Assembly: GCA_036398095.1 (NCBI GenBank)
Contig: DASWHR010000134.1
Location: 1 to 62,500, forward strand
Source: DASWHR01 sp036398095
Lineage (GTDB): Bacteria > Actinomycetota > AC-67
Direction of reading: 5' to 3'
Length of the DNA: 62,500 bases
Shown: one piece after another, positions 32,596 through 41,189 of the stretch
Position numbering within the stretch: position 1 is the stretch's first letter
How the letters are laid out: the number at the start of each line of letters is the position of its first letter
Translations under genes and position numbers: made by a program
Notes under the pieces: model-generated
What the model was told of the DNA's origin: nothing
Databases searched by the model: none
What the model saw: only the letters and a program-made list of their open reading frames with translations

Positions 32596-33729
32596 CTAGA
32601 AGCGGAGCAGCGCGCCGACGCCGTCGGGCAGCGGACGCGTCTCGGCGGCGACGACCGTACAGCGGGTGCGCAGCGCTTCGTCGACGATCTCCTCGTTCAG
32701 ATCCGCCACCGGCGTCATCGTCGCGCCGCACGAGTCGCACTTGCCGTCGCTCGTCGCAAGCGTCGCGCACGATTCGCATCGGTAGCCGGCCCGAGGGTCG
32801 CCGTCGGCGAGGGCCAGCGTATCGACGCGGCCGTCGCGCAGCGCCGCCAGCGTCTGCTCGATCCCGACGACGGCGGAACGACCGGCGGCGAATTCTTCCA
32901 AGATTCGTCCGACCACCTCGGCGGCTCGATCGAATTCGATGACGTCCTCAGCGGCGCGAACCGTCTCGCCGACGCGCGCGATCCCGGCGTTCATCGGCAA
33001 CGTCACGCGCGCCGCCACCCGCTCGGCCAGCCACGGATGCAAGCCCTTCTCGAACGTGGCGACCGCTTCGTCCGGGCCGGCGAGGATCAGGCGATCGAAC
33101 GGATCCGTCTTGGAAAGGGCGAAGAGCACTTCCGCGGCGTGTTTGTAATGGCGATGCGCAAGCTCTTCGATGTGACGCGAGTAGTTCGCCTGCGACCACC
33201 CGCCCTGCCCGTGTTTTCCGGGCACCTCGTCGAGCACGTCGCTTCGCTCCTGCGTCCGGCCGAGATGTGTGGTCAGCAGCCGGGCCTTGTCCCGGCTCAC
33301 CAAGGCGGTCGCGAACCGTTCGGCGCGAGTGAGCAACGCCTCCAGGCGGAGCACGTGCGGATGGCGATCCGCAACGGCGCGCGTCCGCACCGATGCCGGC
33401 AGATGGAAGACCTGCCACAGATCTGCCGCGTCGCAATCGAAGACGACCAGGCCACGCGTTGCGCCTCGCTCGAATTCCTTGGCGACGTAGTCGCTGATGC
33501 GCGCGCGAGCGGCGTCGACCGATGCGCGACCCAGCCGGCTCAGGTTCGTCGTGTCGATGGTGCGAAGCGCATCGGCGGTGGCGCGTTCCAGATCGGCGCG
33601 GCGCGGAAAGCGCCGCCCGTCGGTGTCGAGGTAGAAGGAAACGGTTGCCGCGTCTCCGGCGTCCAAGGACGCGAGCGTACGCAAGGTTTGTTCGGTCGGG
33701 ATGCCGCCGGATTCATGCCGATCAGCCAT
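32596..33729 (-). CDS. Bacterial eRF1-like (baeRF) protein with zinc ribbon
   Basis: 377 aa. Resembles bacterial homologues of archaeo-eukaryotic release factor 1 (baeRF/Vms1-related): N-terminal region ATVSFYLDTDGRRFPRR, the loop VPGKHGQGGWSQANYSRHIEELAHRH near residues 165-190 at the place of the GGQ loop, a Rossmann/L7Ae-like part (DRLILAGPDEAVATFEKGL) and a C-terminal four-Cys ribbon (CESC ... CDSC, near 318-338). Family members are thought to act on stalled ribosomes or tRNA; not shown for this clade. ATG set by TAGACT at 33737-33742, 7 nt upstream. Cotranscribed with the ROK kinase. Confidence 0.8.
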   Translation of the reverse strand: MADRHESGGIPTEQTLRTLASLDAGDAATVSFYLDTDGRRFPRRADLERATADALRTIDTTNLSRLGRASVDAARARISDYVAKEFERGATRGLVVFDCDAADLWQVFHLPASVRTRAVADRHPHVLRLEALLTRAERFATALVSRDKARLLTTHLGRTQERSDVLDEVPGKHGQGGWSQANYSRHIEELAHRHYKHAAEVLFALSKTDPFDRLILAGPDEAVATFEKGLHPWLAERVAARVTLPMNAGIARVGETVRAAEDVIEFDRAAEVVGRILEEFAAGRSAVVGIEQTLAALRDGRVDTLALADGDPRAGYRCESCATLATSDGKCDSCGATMTPVADLNEEIVDEALRTRCTVVAAETRPLPDGVGALLRF

Positions 33730-33773
33730 TGAACGCAGTCTACCCGGCCGCGTCGCTTCGAATCCAGACCGCC

Positions 33774-34073
33774 CTAGGAGATGTCGATGCGCTGGAGTCC
33801 GTCGTCGGCCCGCGCCGTGTTTCCGAGCTTTTCCGCGGCGGCGTCGGCGAGCGACTTGAAGGCCAGCATCAGTTCCATGCCGGCTTTCATCAAGTGCTCC
33901 ATCATCTCCGGATTGGTGTTGCGGACGGCGAAGGAAACCAGACCGAACGGACACAACAGACAGTCCTGGGTCTGACCCCAGTTCGGCTGCGGAAAGGGAA
34001 TGCCGCCGAACGGCCCGGCTCCCTCGCCGTTCCCGCCGTTCCCGCCGCGTCGCCCTGTCGTTTCGTCGGTCAC
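33774..34073 (-). CDS. Hypothetical CxxC protein, 99 aa, partner of ArsA-like ATPase
   Basis: A Gly/Asn-rich N-terminus (GRRGGNGGNGEGAGPFGG) precedes DCLLCPFGLVSFAVRN and a helical C-terminus (MEHLMKAGMELMLAFKSLADAAAEKL). The CxxC could bind metal or be redox active. No family recognised. The GTG overlaps the TGA of the ArsA-family gene (GTGA), so translation is coupled and a functional link is likely. Codon use matches the surroundings. Confidence 0.7.
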   Translation of the reverse strand: MTDETTGRRGGNGGNGEGAGPFGGIPFPQPNWGQTQDCLLCPFGLVSFAVRNTNPEMMEHLMKAGMELMLAFKSLADAAAEKLGNTARADDGLQRIDIS

Positions 34074-35323
34074 CGCTGTCCCCCTTCGGCCTCGGCGGCC
34101 CGCGCTCGCTTGCGGCGCGAGCCGATCGCCTCCGTCGGCGCGTCCTGTTCGCCGGCCGGTCTCGTGAACGTCACGACCAGCCATTCGCCTTCGAAGGAGG
34201 CGCCGGCAACTTCGAGTCGCGACAGCGCGCCGGGAAGCATGATCGCTCGCTTGTATGGACCGACTTTCACGTACAAGTCGTCGCCCTTGCGGAGCAGATC
34301 GATGTCTCCCTTCTCGGCGAAGGGGAGATGGAGCGACATCGTCGCGCCGGTCGTCGTCTTTCGAACCACGACCGGATCCACATCGTGCATCATCGCGGCC
34401 GGATCCGAGTCGCCGTAGAGATTCTCGGCAAGCAGCGCCAGCCGTTCCAGCCCGACCATCTCGCGGTCGTAGAGCGGGACGTTCATGATCGGAACCGGCG
34501 CGAACGAATCGTGGATCGTCTGCAGATGCGTCTTCTGCAGGGCCTTCCACTCTTGGAAGTACGGGTCGGTTACCTCGTCGGGCAGCAAGCGGTTGCAGAT
34601 GACGGCGTCGACCCGGTAGCCGAACAGATTCAGATAGGTGTAGGTGCGGCGCGCCTCGGCGATCACCATGCGCTCGGCGTTCACGACGAGGCGCACCGAC
34701 GACGTCGAGGTGTCGATCAGAAGCTGTCGCACGCTTTCGAGTGTGCGATGGAGCCGCTCCACCGCGCCCATGACCGTGTCGGAGGCGATGATCGGCGCCC
34801 TCACCATTCGGTTGACGACCGGCCGTGCAACCTTGGCGAGGCGACGCTCCATCGGAAAGATGCGCTCGAAGTACCAATTCAGCGCGTCGGGCAAGCTCAG
34901 CAGGCGAAGCGTTTCCGCGGTCGGCGCGCAATCCACGACGAGCAGGTCGTATGCATCGCTGTCGGCGGCGCGGCGGACGTCGGTGAGTGCGAAGATCTCG
35001 TCCAAGCCGGGAATCACCGACAGCTCCTCGGCGGCGATCGCGTCGACGCCGCCCCAATCGAGCAGCGTCAGCACATACTCTTGAATCTCGCGCCAGCCTT
35101 CTTCCAGGCGGGCTTGCGCGTCGATCTGCTGGCCCCACAAGTTGGGCGCGACTTCGCGCGGCTCGCCGTCGAGCGGAAGCGCGATCGCATCCGCGAGCGA
35201 ATGCGCCGGATCGGTGGACATCACCAGCGTTCGCAGTCCGCGGCGGGCCGCCTGCACCGCGGTCGCCGCCGACACCGTCGTCTTTCCGACGCCGCCTTTT
35301 CCGGTGAACAACAGAATTCGCAT
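34070..35323 (-). CDS. ArsA/Get3-family ATPase
   Basis: 417 aa. Deviant P-loop KGGVGKTT at the N-terminus, switch I STDPAHSLADA, switch II VVDCAPTAETLRLLSLP, and ICNRLLPDEVTDPYFQEWK. The C-terminal ~90 residues (TTTGATMSLHLPFAEKGDIDLLRKGDDLYVKVGPYKRAIMLP) are the HSP20-like ArsA extension found in many bacterial homologues. No arsenite transporter or ArsR nearby, so arsenic resistance is unlikely; a role in protein or membrane targeting is more plausible. ATG lies 9 nt from a TATGCT hexamer. First gene of a two-gene unit with the CxxC protein. Confidence 0.9.
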   Translation of the reverse strand: MRILLFTGKGGVGKTTVSAATAVQAARRGLRTLVMSTDPAHSLADAIALPLDGEPREVAPNLWGQQIDAQARLEEGWREIQEYVLTLLDWGGVDAIAAEELSVIPGLDEIFALTDVRRAADSDAYDLLVVDCAPTAETLRLLSLPDALNWYFERIFPMERRLAKVARPVVNRMVRAPIIASDTVMGAVERLHRTLESVRQLLIDTSTSSVRLVVNAERMVIAEARRTYTYLNLFGYRVDAVICNRLLPDEVTDPYFQEWKALQKTHLQTIHDSFAPVPIMNVPLYDREMVGLERLALLAENLYGDSDPAAMMHDVDPVVVRKTTTGATMSLHLPFAEKGDIDLLRKGDDLYVKVGPYKRAIMLPGALSRLEVAGASFEGEWLVVTFTRPAGEQDAPTEAIGSRRKRARAAEAEGGQR

Positions 35324-35380
35324 CGAGCGGCCAGCATACCGGGGGTTCAAGGGCGCTGCTTCCGGCAAGCAACCGCGCGG

Positions 35381-35824
35381 TCAGGACCGCGATTCGACGC
35401 GCTTCTTCAACCCTTTCAGCGCCACGTCGATGATCTTCTTTTCCACCTGACGCTTCATGAAGCCGAGCATGGGGATCGAGGTGTCCACCTTCAGCTTGTA
35501 GGTCACGGTCGTGCGGCCCGGCGCGGCGGCTTCGAGCACATACTCGCCTTCCATGTTGCGCAGGTTCGTGCCCTCGACGAACGTCCACGACAGGCCGGCA
35601 TCGGCCGGCTTGTAGGTGTAGTCCAGCACGTAGTCGGCTTTCAGCGGGCCACTCGCAACCTCGAAGAAGACCTGCGTGCCGCGGCCCTGATCGTCGGTCG
35701 CGCGGATCTGGACCGTCTTGATCTCGCCCGACCATTCGGGATAGGCGGCGTAGTCGGCGATCTCGGCCATGATCACGGCCGGGTCCGCCTCGATCACGAT
35801 CGAGCCTTGCGTCTGATCCGCCAT
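35381..35824 (-). CDS. SRPBCC/polyketide cyclase-like lipid-binding protein
   Basis: 147 aa, START/SRPBCC helix-grip fold: GSIVIEADPAVIMAEIADYAAYPEWSGEIKTV at the N-terminus, FFEVASGPLKADYVLDYTYKP, GEYVLEAAAPGRTTVTYKLKVDTSIPMLGF and a long C-terminal amphipathic helix. Such proteins bind hydrophobic ligands. A good Shine-Dalgarno (GGGGAGGT) precedes the ATG. It may be cotranscribed with the ArsA gene 57 nt downstream; ligand unknown. Confidence 0.85.
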   Translation of the reverse strand: MADQTQGSIVIEADPAVIMAEIADYAAYPEWSGEIKTVQIRATDDQGRGTQVFFEVASGPLKADYVLDYTYKPADAGLSWTFVEGTNLRNMEGEYVLEAAAPGRTTVTYKLKVDTSIPMLGFMKRQVEKKIIDVALKGLKKRVESRS

Positions 35825-35929
35825 GCGACCTCCCCGCAACGACAACCGGCACGACTTCGGCCACGATCCTAGCGGGCGGGTCGTGCTCGACGCGGAACGC
35901 GGACCACGCCCCGCGTATCCTGTGCGGCG

Positions 35930-36682
35930 ATGATACGCGCCGTTCTGTTCGACCTGGGCCACACGCTCATGGATTTCGCGCCGACCCAGGACGCATTGCG
36001 CATGGCGTATCAGACGGTGCGAGAGCGATTGACGACCTGGGTCGAAGACCGCGCGCCGCCGGAGGTGGACGAGCTGGTGGAGCGAATCGCCGGCGCCATC
36101 GACGTCATGGTCGGCCGCTCCTACGAGGAGCGCCGGCTGGAGGAGCTGGATCAGATCAAGATGTTCGACACCGCGTTCCGCGGGCTCGGATACGAGTTGC
36201 CCCGCGAATTGCTCGAAGAGGTCGCCGAGATCGACCACGATGCGGTCTCGGCGTCGTGGAAGGCCGGCGACGACACCATCGCCACGCTCGCCCGCCTGCG
36301 CGCCGACGGATTCGCGCTCGGACTGGTGTCGAACTTCTCGCTGCTGCCGCACCGGCTGCACGGCGATCTGGAACGCGCCGGCATCCGCGAGCATCTCGGC
36401 GCCGTCGCGTTCTCGTCCGAGGTCGGCGTGCGCAAGCCGCACGCGAGGATCTTCCTGACCGCCTTGGAGACGCTCGGGATTCCGCCGGCGGAGGCCGTCC
36501 ACGTCGGGGACCGGCTCGCCGACGACGTCTACGGCGCGCACGCGCTCGGCATTCGAACGATCCTCACTCGCCAGTACCGATTCGAAGAGCCGGACCGGAT
36601 TCGCCCGGATGCAATCGTGTCTCGCCTGTCCGAGGTCCCTGCGGTGATCGAGGGATGGCAGCGCGGGTACGTCGGTCCTTAG
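35930..36682 (+). CDS. HAD-superfamily hydrolase
   Basis: 250 aa. Motifs: LFDLGHTLMDF (nucleophile Asp; the residue at +2 is Gly rather than Asp), LVSNFSLLPHRL, VRKPHARIFLTAL and VHVGDRLADDVYGAHALGIRT. A C1-type cap lies between motifs I and II. Substrate unknown. Start supported by TATCCT at 35916-35921, 8 nt before the ATG. Monocistronic; ends 4 nt into the convergent zinc-ribbon gene. Confidence 0.88.
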   Translation: MIRAVLFDLGHTLMDFAPTQDALRMAYQTVRERLTTWVEDRAPPEVDELVERIAGAIDVMVGRSYEERRLEELDQIKMFDTAFRGLGYELPRELLEEVAEIDHDAVSASWKAGDDTIATLARLRADGFALGLVSNFSLLPHRLHGDLERAGIREHLGAVAFSSEVGVRKPHARIFLTALETLGIPPAEAVHVGDRLADDVYGAHALGIRTILTRQYRFEEPDRIRPDAIVSRLSEVPAVIEGWQRGYVGP

Positions 36683-37347
36683 GCGGCACGAGCCCCGAGC
36701 GCGAGACCGACGAATAACAATCCGGTGAGGGCGGCCGACGCCCACAGCAGCACTCGTCCCGGCACCAGCGGCTCGTCGTAGCCTTTGGCGAGGCGCTGCG
36801 CTTCGAGCATTGCGATCAGCCACGTTGCGGCGGCGGTGATGACGAAGACGCCGCCGATCGCGCGGAACACGCCGGCGCCGCGCGCGTTCGTTCGCGTCAG
36901 CAGCAAGACCCCGATCGCCGCCGTCCACACGTAGAGCACGCCGCGAGCGATCGCGTCGGCGGTCCGGCCGGCGTAGCCGTGTCCGGCGCCGGGCAGCACC
37001 GCCGACAGCACGATGACCATCGGCCCGGTGCGTTTGAGCGATCGCCGCTTGGTCGCGCCGAACAGCGCGGCAATCGGCGTCGCGCACACCGGACAGATCG
37101 TGTGCTTCATCTCGTTGACCCCATTGCAGACGGGGCACGTCCAATAGAGATCCTCGCCGCGTCGATGCACGCCGTGCGCTTCGACCCCGCGCAAATCCGG
37201 CCGGCCGGATGCAGGCTCCGGCGGGGCGGGCGTGGAAGGTTCGGCCGGGGAAGCTGGGCCGCCGAATCGGGCCAGGCACTGGCCGCACCATTGCGCGCCG
37301 GCGGCGTTGCTCGCCCCGCAGGACGGACAGCGAAGCGGCGTGCTCAC
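36679..37347 (-). CDS. Double zinc-ribbon membrane protein
   Basis: 222 aa. Two CxxC zinc ribbons: CPSCGASNAAGAQWCGQC at the N-terminus and CPVCNGVNEMKHTICPVC near residues 70-88, separated by a Pro-rich linker; then about three to four membrane helices (GPMVIVLSAVLPGAGHGYAG, VLYVWTAAIGVLLL, AIGGVFVITAAATWLIAML, LWASAALTGLLFVGLAL). The LPGAGHGYAGR segment is like TM2-type membrane proteins. Function unknown. GTG start overlaps the SRPBCC stop (GTGA). Confidence 0.78.
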   Translation of the reverse strand: MSTPLRCPSCGASNAAGAQWCGQCLARFGGPASPAEPSTPAPPEPASGRPDLRGVEAHGVHRRGEDLYWTCPVCNGVNEMKHTICPVCATPIAALFGATKRRSLKRTGPMVIVLSAVLPGAGHGYAGRTADAIARGVLYVWTAAIGVLLLTRTNARGAGVFRAIGGVFVITAAATWLIAMLEAQRLAKGYDEPLVPGRVLLWASAALTGLLFVGLALGARAA

Positions 37348-37760
37348 CGTCCCTCCATGAAATCCTTGAGCGCGTTCATCCCGCGGCGAATCGCGACGCG
37401 ATGCTTGTCCACGAGCGCATCGAGACCGCGCGCGCCGGACGCCTTGGCGGCTTCGATCAAGTAGTAATGAACGATCGTCCCGTCTTTGAACGGCTCCAGC
37501 CACCACTCGCCGCGGCCGTGCAACTCGCCTTCGTCGAACACCCAAGTGAGCCCCTCGTCGGGCCGGACGTGATCGACGGTGGCCGCAAAACGAAGTCGCG
37601 ACAGACCGCCGGCAGGAGCGACGACGCCGAGATGCTTTCCGTCGGACGTCGTGCGCGCACCCGGCCACCACGAGGGATCCTTGCCGAAGGTGAGCAGCGC
37701 GCGATACACCTCCGCCGGTTCGGCGTCGACGAAGATCTCGTCGCTCGTATTCACCGTCAC
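37344..37760 (-). CDS. SRPBCC-family protein
   Basis: 138 aa, START-like fold (FVDAEPAEVYRALLTFGKDPSWWPGARTT ... EWWLEPFKDGTIVHYYLIEA ... MNALKDFMEGR). Possibly ligand-binding; no enzyme motif. The GTG at 37760 is preferred because a TATACT hexamer (37768-37773) sits 7 nt upstream; the longer frame from 37778 would begin inside the promoter. Coupled to the zinc-ribbon membrane protein by a 4-nt overlap. Not closely similar to the SRPBCC protein at 35381 beyond the fold. Confidence 0.8.
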   Translation of the reverse strand: MTVNTSDEIFVDAEPAEVYRALLTFGKDPSWWPGARTTSDGKHLGVVAPAGGLSRLRFAATVDHVRPDEGLTWVFDEGELHGRGEWWLEPFKDGTIVHYYLIEAAKASGARGLDALVDKHRVAIRRGMNALKDFMEGR

Positions 37761-37867
37761 TTCGGCGAGTATAGGCACCCGGCCTCATCCGGGATGGGAA
37801 CCTCGCCGCGGAGGGCCGGACCCGCTACCATCGAGCGCGCTGCGCCTGGACGCGGTAGACATGCGGC

Positions 37868-38296
37868 GTGACGCGGCGCGCGCTCTGGGGCGGCATCGAG
37901 CTGGACGACGATCCGTCCAGGCTCGACCTGGACGTGATCGTCGCGTTCCTGCGGACGACCTATTGGGGCGCTCGGCGACCGGTATCGATGATCGAAGGAG
38001 CGATTCGCGACTCCCATCGCGTCGTCGGCCTCTACGACGGCGCCCGGCAGATCGGTTTCGCGCGCGCCGTCAGCGACGGGCACGTCGTCGCCTACCTCGC
38101 CGACGTGTACGTCCTCCCCGGCTATCGCGGTCGCGGGCTCGGCGCCGAACTGGTCGGGGAGATGATCGAACGCGGCCCGCTCGCGAACGTTCGATGGATG
38201 CTGCACACCAAGGACGCGCACGATCTGTATCGACGATTCGGATTCCACGAGCCCGACGGACGCGCCCTGGAGCGCGATCTTCGTCTTCCCGATTAG
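37868..38296 (+). CDS. GNAT-family N-acetyltransferase
   Basis: 142 aa. Acetyl-CoA binding motif A in LADVYVLPGYRGRGLGAELVGEMI, with preceding GFARAVSDGHVVAYL and C-terminal DLYRRFGFHEPDGRALER. Resembles YafP/RimI-like small GNATs; acceptor unknown. GTG start, with TAGACA at 37856-37861 as a possible -10. The DUF309 gene follows after 11 nt with its own -10-like hexamer. Confidence 0.88.
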   Translation: MTRRALWGGIELDDDPSRLDLDVIVAFLRTTYWGARRPVSMIEGAIRDSHRVVGLYDGARQIGFARAVSDGHVVAYLADVYVLPGYRGRGLGAELVGEMIERGPLANVRWMLHTKDAHDLYRRFGFHEPDGRALERDLRLPD

Positions 38297-38307
38297 CATT
38301 GCTCCCG

Positions 38308-38775
38308 ATGGCCGACCGGGACCGTGACCGACAGGGCCGCGCGAAGAGCGCGCGCCCTCGGGACGCGCTCGGCCGGCCTCTGCCGCGCGACGCGGCGGCC
38401 GAGTACATCGAAGAGCCGGACCCGCAGTCCGAAGACGAGGCGCTCGACCGCGGAATCGCGCACTTCAACAACGGGCGGTTCTTCGAGGCGCATGAAATGT
38501 GGGAGTTCGCCTGGCATCCCTCGCCCGCACCCGACCGCAACTTCTGGCAAGGAATCACCCAAGTCGCGGTGGGATTCACACATTTTCAGCGCGGCAACGT
38601 GACCGGCGCGGTGACGCTTCTGGATCGCGGCGCGACCAAGCTCGAGACCTACGGCACGGTTCACAAGACGCTTCCCGTGGCCGAGATCGCCTCGGCCGCG
38701 CGCGCGGCGCAGCACGAAATCGAAAAGCACGGCGCGGAGGCGAGCCTGGTCCCGCCCGAGTTCCGCCGCGTCTAG
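38308..38775 (+). CDS. DUF309 protein
   Basis: 155 aa. The DUF309 core is clear: IAHFNNGRFFEAHEMWEFAWHPSP (H-x-x-W-E) and QGITQVAVGFTHFQRGNVTGAVTLLDRGATKL. These are small all-helical proteins, sometimes with predicted metal sites (His/Glu), of unknown function. A charged 40-residue N-terminal extension precedes the domain. TAGCAT (38294-38299) 8 nt before the ATG supports the start. Confidence 0.85.
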   Translation: MADRDRDRQGRAKSARPRDALGRPLPRDAAAEYIEEPDPQSEDEALDRGIAHFNNGRFFEAHEMWEFAWHPSPAPDRNFWQGITQVAVGFTHFQRGNVTGAVTLLDRGATKLETYGTVHKTLPVAEIASAARAAQHEIEKHGAEASLVPPEFRRV

Positions 38776-38781
38776 TCGCTC

Positions 38782-40431
38782 CTAATCCCGGAACACGCCG
38801 TGCTTCGCGCGTTCGCGGTAGTCGTACTTGCCGAAGAAGCCGCGATCGGCGAGCGCCACCCACTCCGCGTGCGGAACGACCGGTTCGGGGATTCGCGGCC
38901 GCGCGAGCGGCGGCAGCGGGATTTCGGGAACCGGCTCGAGCGGGTTCTCGCCACCCGTCTCTTCGGGAAACTGGGCCGGCGAGCAGTAGATGCCTTCGGG
39001 ATGAAGCGGGATTTGCGGCGGCTCGCTGGGGAGATCAGGCCGCGGATTGGCAAAGTCAAGGACCGAGGCGAGGTTCCCGATCTCGGGTGCGTCGTCACGC
39101 GACCCCAAGTTCAGGCCGTTTTCGAATCCCAGCGTGCCGGGATAGGCGCGGTCGTTGAGCGATCCCAGGCCGAAGCGCCACTGGATGAACTTCAAGATCG
39201 AAGTGTGGTCGAACAGGCTCTGATTCACCACGCCGGTCGGCCCGCCGCCGTTATCCGGGCCGCGGCTGAACGGCGAGGCGACGACGGTCGGCACGCGGAA
39301 GCCGAGCCGTCCCCAGTCTTCGCAATGATCGTCGGACCTGTTCCGATCCGTCACGCGGGGCGGCGGAACGTGATCGTAGAAGCCGCCGCCCTCGTCGTAG
39401 GACACCACGTAGACGCTTCCCTTTCCGGTGCGCGGGCTGTACCAGTGCCGCGACTGGGCGAGCGCCATGAACGTGTCGTAGAGGTAGCGCTGACCGAAGG
39501 CGATGTCGCGCGCCGGGTGATCGTCGTTGCCGACCGTGACGAACCCGGGATCCAGGAACACAACCGGGGTGAGAATCCCGGCTGCCGCGTCGGCGTAGTA
39601 GTCGCCGATGAAGCGGACCTTGCCGGGGTTCTCCTCGACGCGGTTGAAGAACAACATCACGCTGGCCAGATCGTGATGGTAGTAGGTCCACGGGATCCCG
39701 AAGTAGTCGAGCTGATGGAAGACGCTCGACCAGTCGTGGCCGTCGGGCTCCGGATCGCCGTCGGTAAAGCCGGCCGGCGTTCGTCCGGCGACCTGCGGTC
39801 CGGGAATCGTGTTGCCCTTGTATCCGCCGCCCTGCCCCGCCAGCCAGTAGAGCCGGTTCGGGTAGGTGGGACCCATCACCGACGAGAAGTAGCGCGAGAA
39901 CGTGGTGTAGTTCTTCGCCAGCCAGCCGAGGAGCGGCACGTCGTCTTCGAGGTAGTAGCCCATCGCGTCGGCGCCGCTGCGGTGCGCGAAGCCGTTCATC
40001 GCGCCGCCGTTGAACTCTATTCGGCTCCCGGTCCAGCCGTGATCCGGATCCGACCCCAGGCAGTGCCCGGGCAGGCGATACGTCGGCACCGGCGTGGCGT
40101 CGGCGATCGGGAACTGATGCGCCGGATCGGAGCTGCATGCGCTGCCGGCCGCCTCCAAGCGCGCCGGATTCCAGAAGCCTTCCTGCACGCCGTCGATGAC
40201 GCTTCCCATCCAGCCGAGGAAATGGTCGGTCGAACGGTTCTCCATCAGCGTGACGACGATCGTGTCGATCGCGCGCGCCTCCGGGGGGCCGTAGCGACCG
40301 ACGAGCGCCTTGGCGATCGAGTTGGTCTCGAGCATCGCCAGCGTCGACAGTGCCGCCGCGCCCTTGAGGAAGCTGCGACGCTCGACCCGCCGCGCGGCCA
40401 GCTCCTGCTGCATGTCCCGCCATTCGCTCAT
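38782..40431 (-). CDS. Tat-exported phosphoesterase (phospholipase C/acid phosphatase family)
   Basis: 549 aa. Twin-arginine-like signal RRVERRSFLKGAAALSTLAML. The catalytic start IDTIVVTLMENRSTDHFLGWM is the metal/nucleophile motif of the PlcC/AcpA phosphoesterase family (Glu-Asn-Arg-Ser/Thr). Further motifs: YFSSVMGPTYPNRLYWLAGQ, DYFGIPWTYYHHD, VVSYDEGGGFYDHVPPPRV and LGFRVPTVVASPFSRG, and SLFDHTSILKFIQWRFGL. Expected to hydrolyse phospholipids or phosphomonoesters outside the cell. It is 74 nt downstream of a small secreted-protein gene, separated by a terminator-like hairpin. Confidence 0.9.
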   Translation of the reverse strand: MSEWRDMQQELAARRVERRSFLKGAAALSTLAMLETNSIAKALVGRYGPPEARAIDTIVVTLMENRSTDHFLGWMGSVIDGVQEGFWNPARLEAAGSACSSDPAHQFPIADATPVPTYRLPGHCLGSDPDHGWTGSRIEFNGGAMNGFAHRSGADAMGYYLEDDVPLLGWLAKNYTTFSRYFSSVMGPTYPNRLYWLAGQGGGYKGNTIPGPQVAGRTPAGFTDGDPEPDGHDWSSVFHQLDYFGIPWTYYHHDLASVMLFFNRVEENPGKVRFIGDYYADAAAGILTPVVFLDPGFVTVGNDDHPARDIAFGQRYLYDTFMALAQSRHWYSPRTGKGSVYVVSYDEGGGFYDHVPPPRVTDRNRSDDHCEDWGRLGFRVPTVVASPFSRGPDNGGGPTGVVNQSLFDHTSILKFIQWRFGLGSLNDRAYPGTLGFENGLNLGSRDDAPEIGNLASVLDFANPRPDLPSEPPQIPLHPEGIYCSPAQFPEETGGENPLEPVPEIPLPPLARPRIPEPVVPHAEWVALADRGFFGKYDYRERAKHGVFRD

Positions 40432-40457
40432 CGTTTCCCAATCCCCTCATCGCGTGC

Positions 40458-40493
40458 GGCGGCGCCCCCCGAATCCGCCGGCGGGGCGCCGCC
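40458..40493 (-). terminator. Terminator-like hairpin between secreted-protein genes
   Basis: An 11-bp inverted repeat (GGCGGCGCCCC / GGGGCGCCGCC) with a 14-nt loop, between the stop of the 186-aa gene and the start of the phosphoesterase gene. No U-run follows. Confidence 0.55.
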
Positions 40494-40504
40494 GATCGCG
40501 TTGG

Positions 40505-41065
40505 CTACGAAAGGCGACAGCCGTCGCGGCGTGAGTCGTCCCAGTTCGGGCCGGTGTCGTCGCCGCAGATGATCGGCACGGGATACGCGTACTGGCCGCC
40601 GACGCCGCCCGCCGGGCCGAACCAGCCGCCGCCGTTGGAGCCGGTGCAGGTCTCGGCCTGCGGACCGCTGCACGATGACGTGCTTCCCGTCTCGAAGTTC
40701 GACACGCCGATGTAGCCGCGCAGCGTCGGGCCGAGCACGCTCTGGCCGTCGGCAACCACGTAGACGCCGTTCTTGACCACCGAGTGCCACGCGTAACGAT
40801 TCGATCCCTTGTTCGCGCCGTGGCCGGCCTCCAACGTGCCCACGCCTTGCATGCACACGCCCGCCGACTGATCGGCTTGCGCGGTCGTGCCGCCGCCGCC
40901 GTTGGTGTCGGCGTACAGGACCAGACCGGCGCCCGAGTTCACCACGTGCTCCTGCCGGCCGGGCGTGGTCGCGTAGCCGCAGCCCGCGCCGCCGTGGCTT
41001 GCGAAGACGGCGCCGGGCGAAAGCACCGCGCCGGCGATCAGCCCTGCCATGAGAAATCGCTTCAT
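40505..41065 (-). CDS. Small secreted Cys-containing protein
   Basis: 186 aa, not recognised. Sec signal peptide MKRFLMAGLIAGAVLSPGAVFA, then a Gly/Ser/Thr/Asn-rich mature protein with an even number of cysteines (GCGYATTPG, VCMQGVG, SSCSGPQAETC, IICGDD, DGCRLS), suggesting disulfides in an exported domain. The Shine-Dalgarno AGGGAG precedes the ATG at 41065. The 124 nt upstream, to the metallophosphatase stop, show no clear promoter or terminator. It lies between two exported phosphohydrolases. Confidence 0.72.
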   Translation of the reverse strand: MKRFLMAGLIAGAVLSPGAVFASHGGAGCGYATTPGRQEHVVNSGAGLVLYADTNGGGGTTAQADQSAGVCMQGVGTLEAGHGANKGSNRYAWHSVVKNGVYVVADGQSVLGPTLRGYIGVSNFETGSTSSCSGPQAETCTGSNGGGWFGPAGGVGGQYAYPVPIICGDDTGPNWDDSRRDGCRLS

Positions 41066-41189
41066 CGAATCTCCCTCTCTCCTCGGGGACGTGCCCGCTT
41101 CCAGACATTCCCGCTCCGTGCTCGATTCGCCGCAGACATGCCAGATTCCTCCCAATTCATCAAGTTCTCGCGATTCGTTCGCGTGCTGT

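Noticed and set aside
34070..35323. Arsenite efflux ATPase ArsA
   Set aside because: Single ATPase domain with HSP20-like extension and no ars genes around it.
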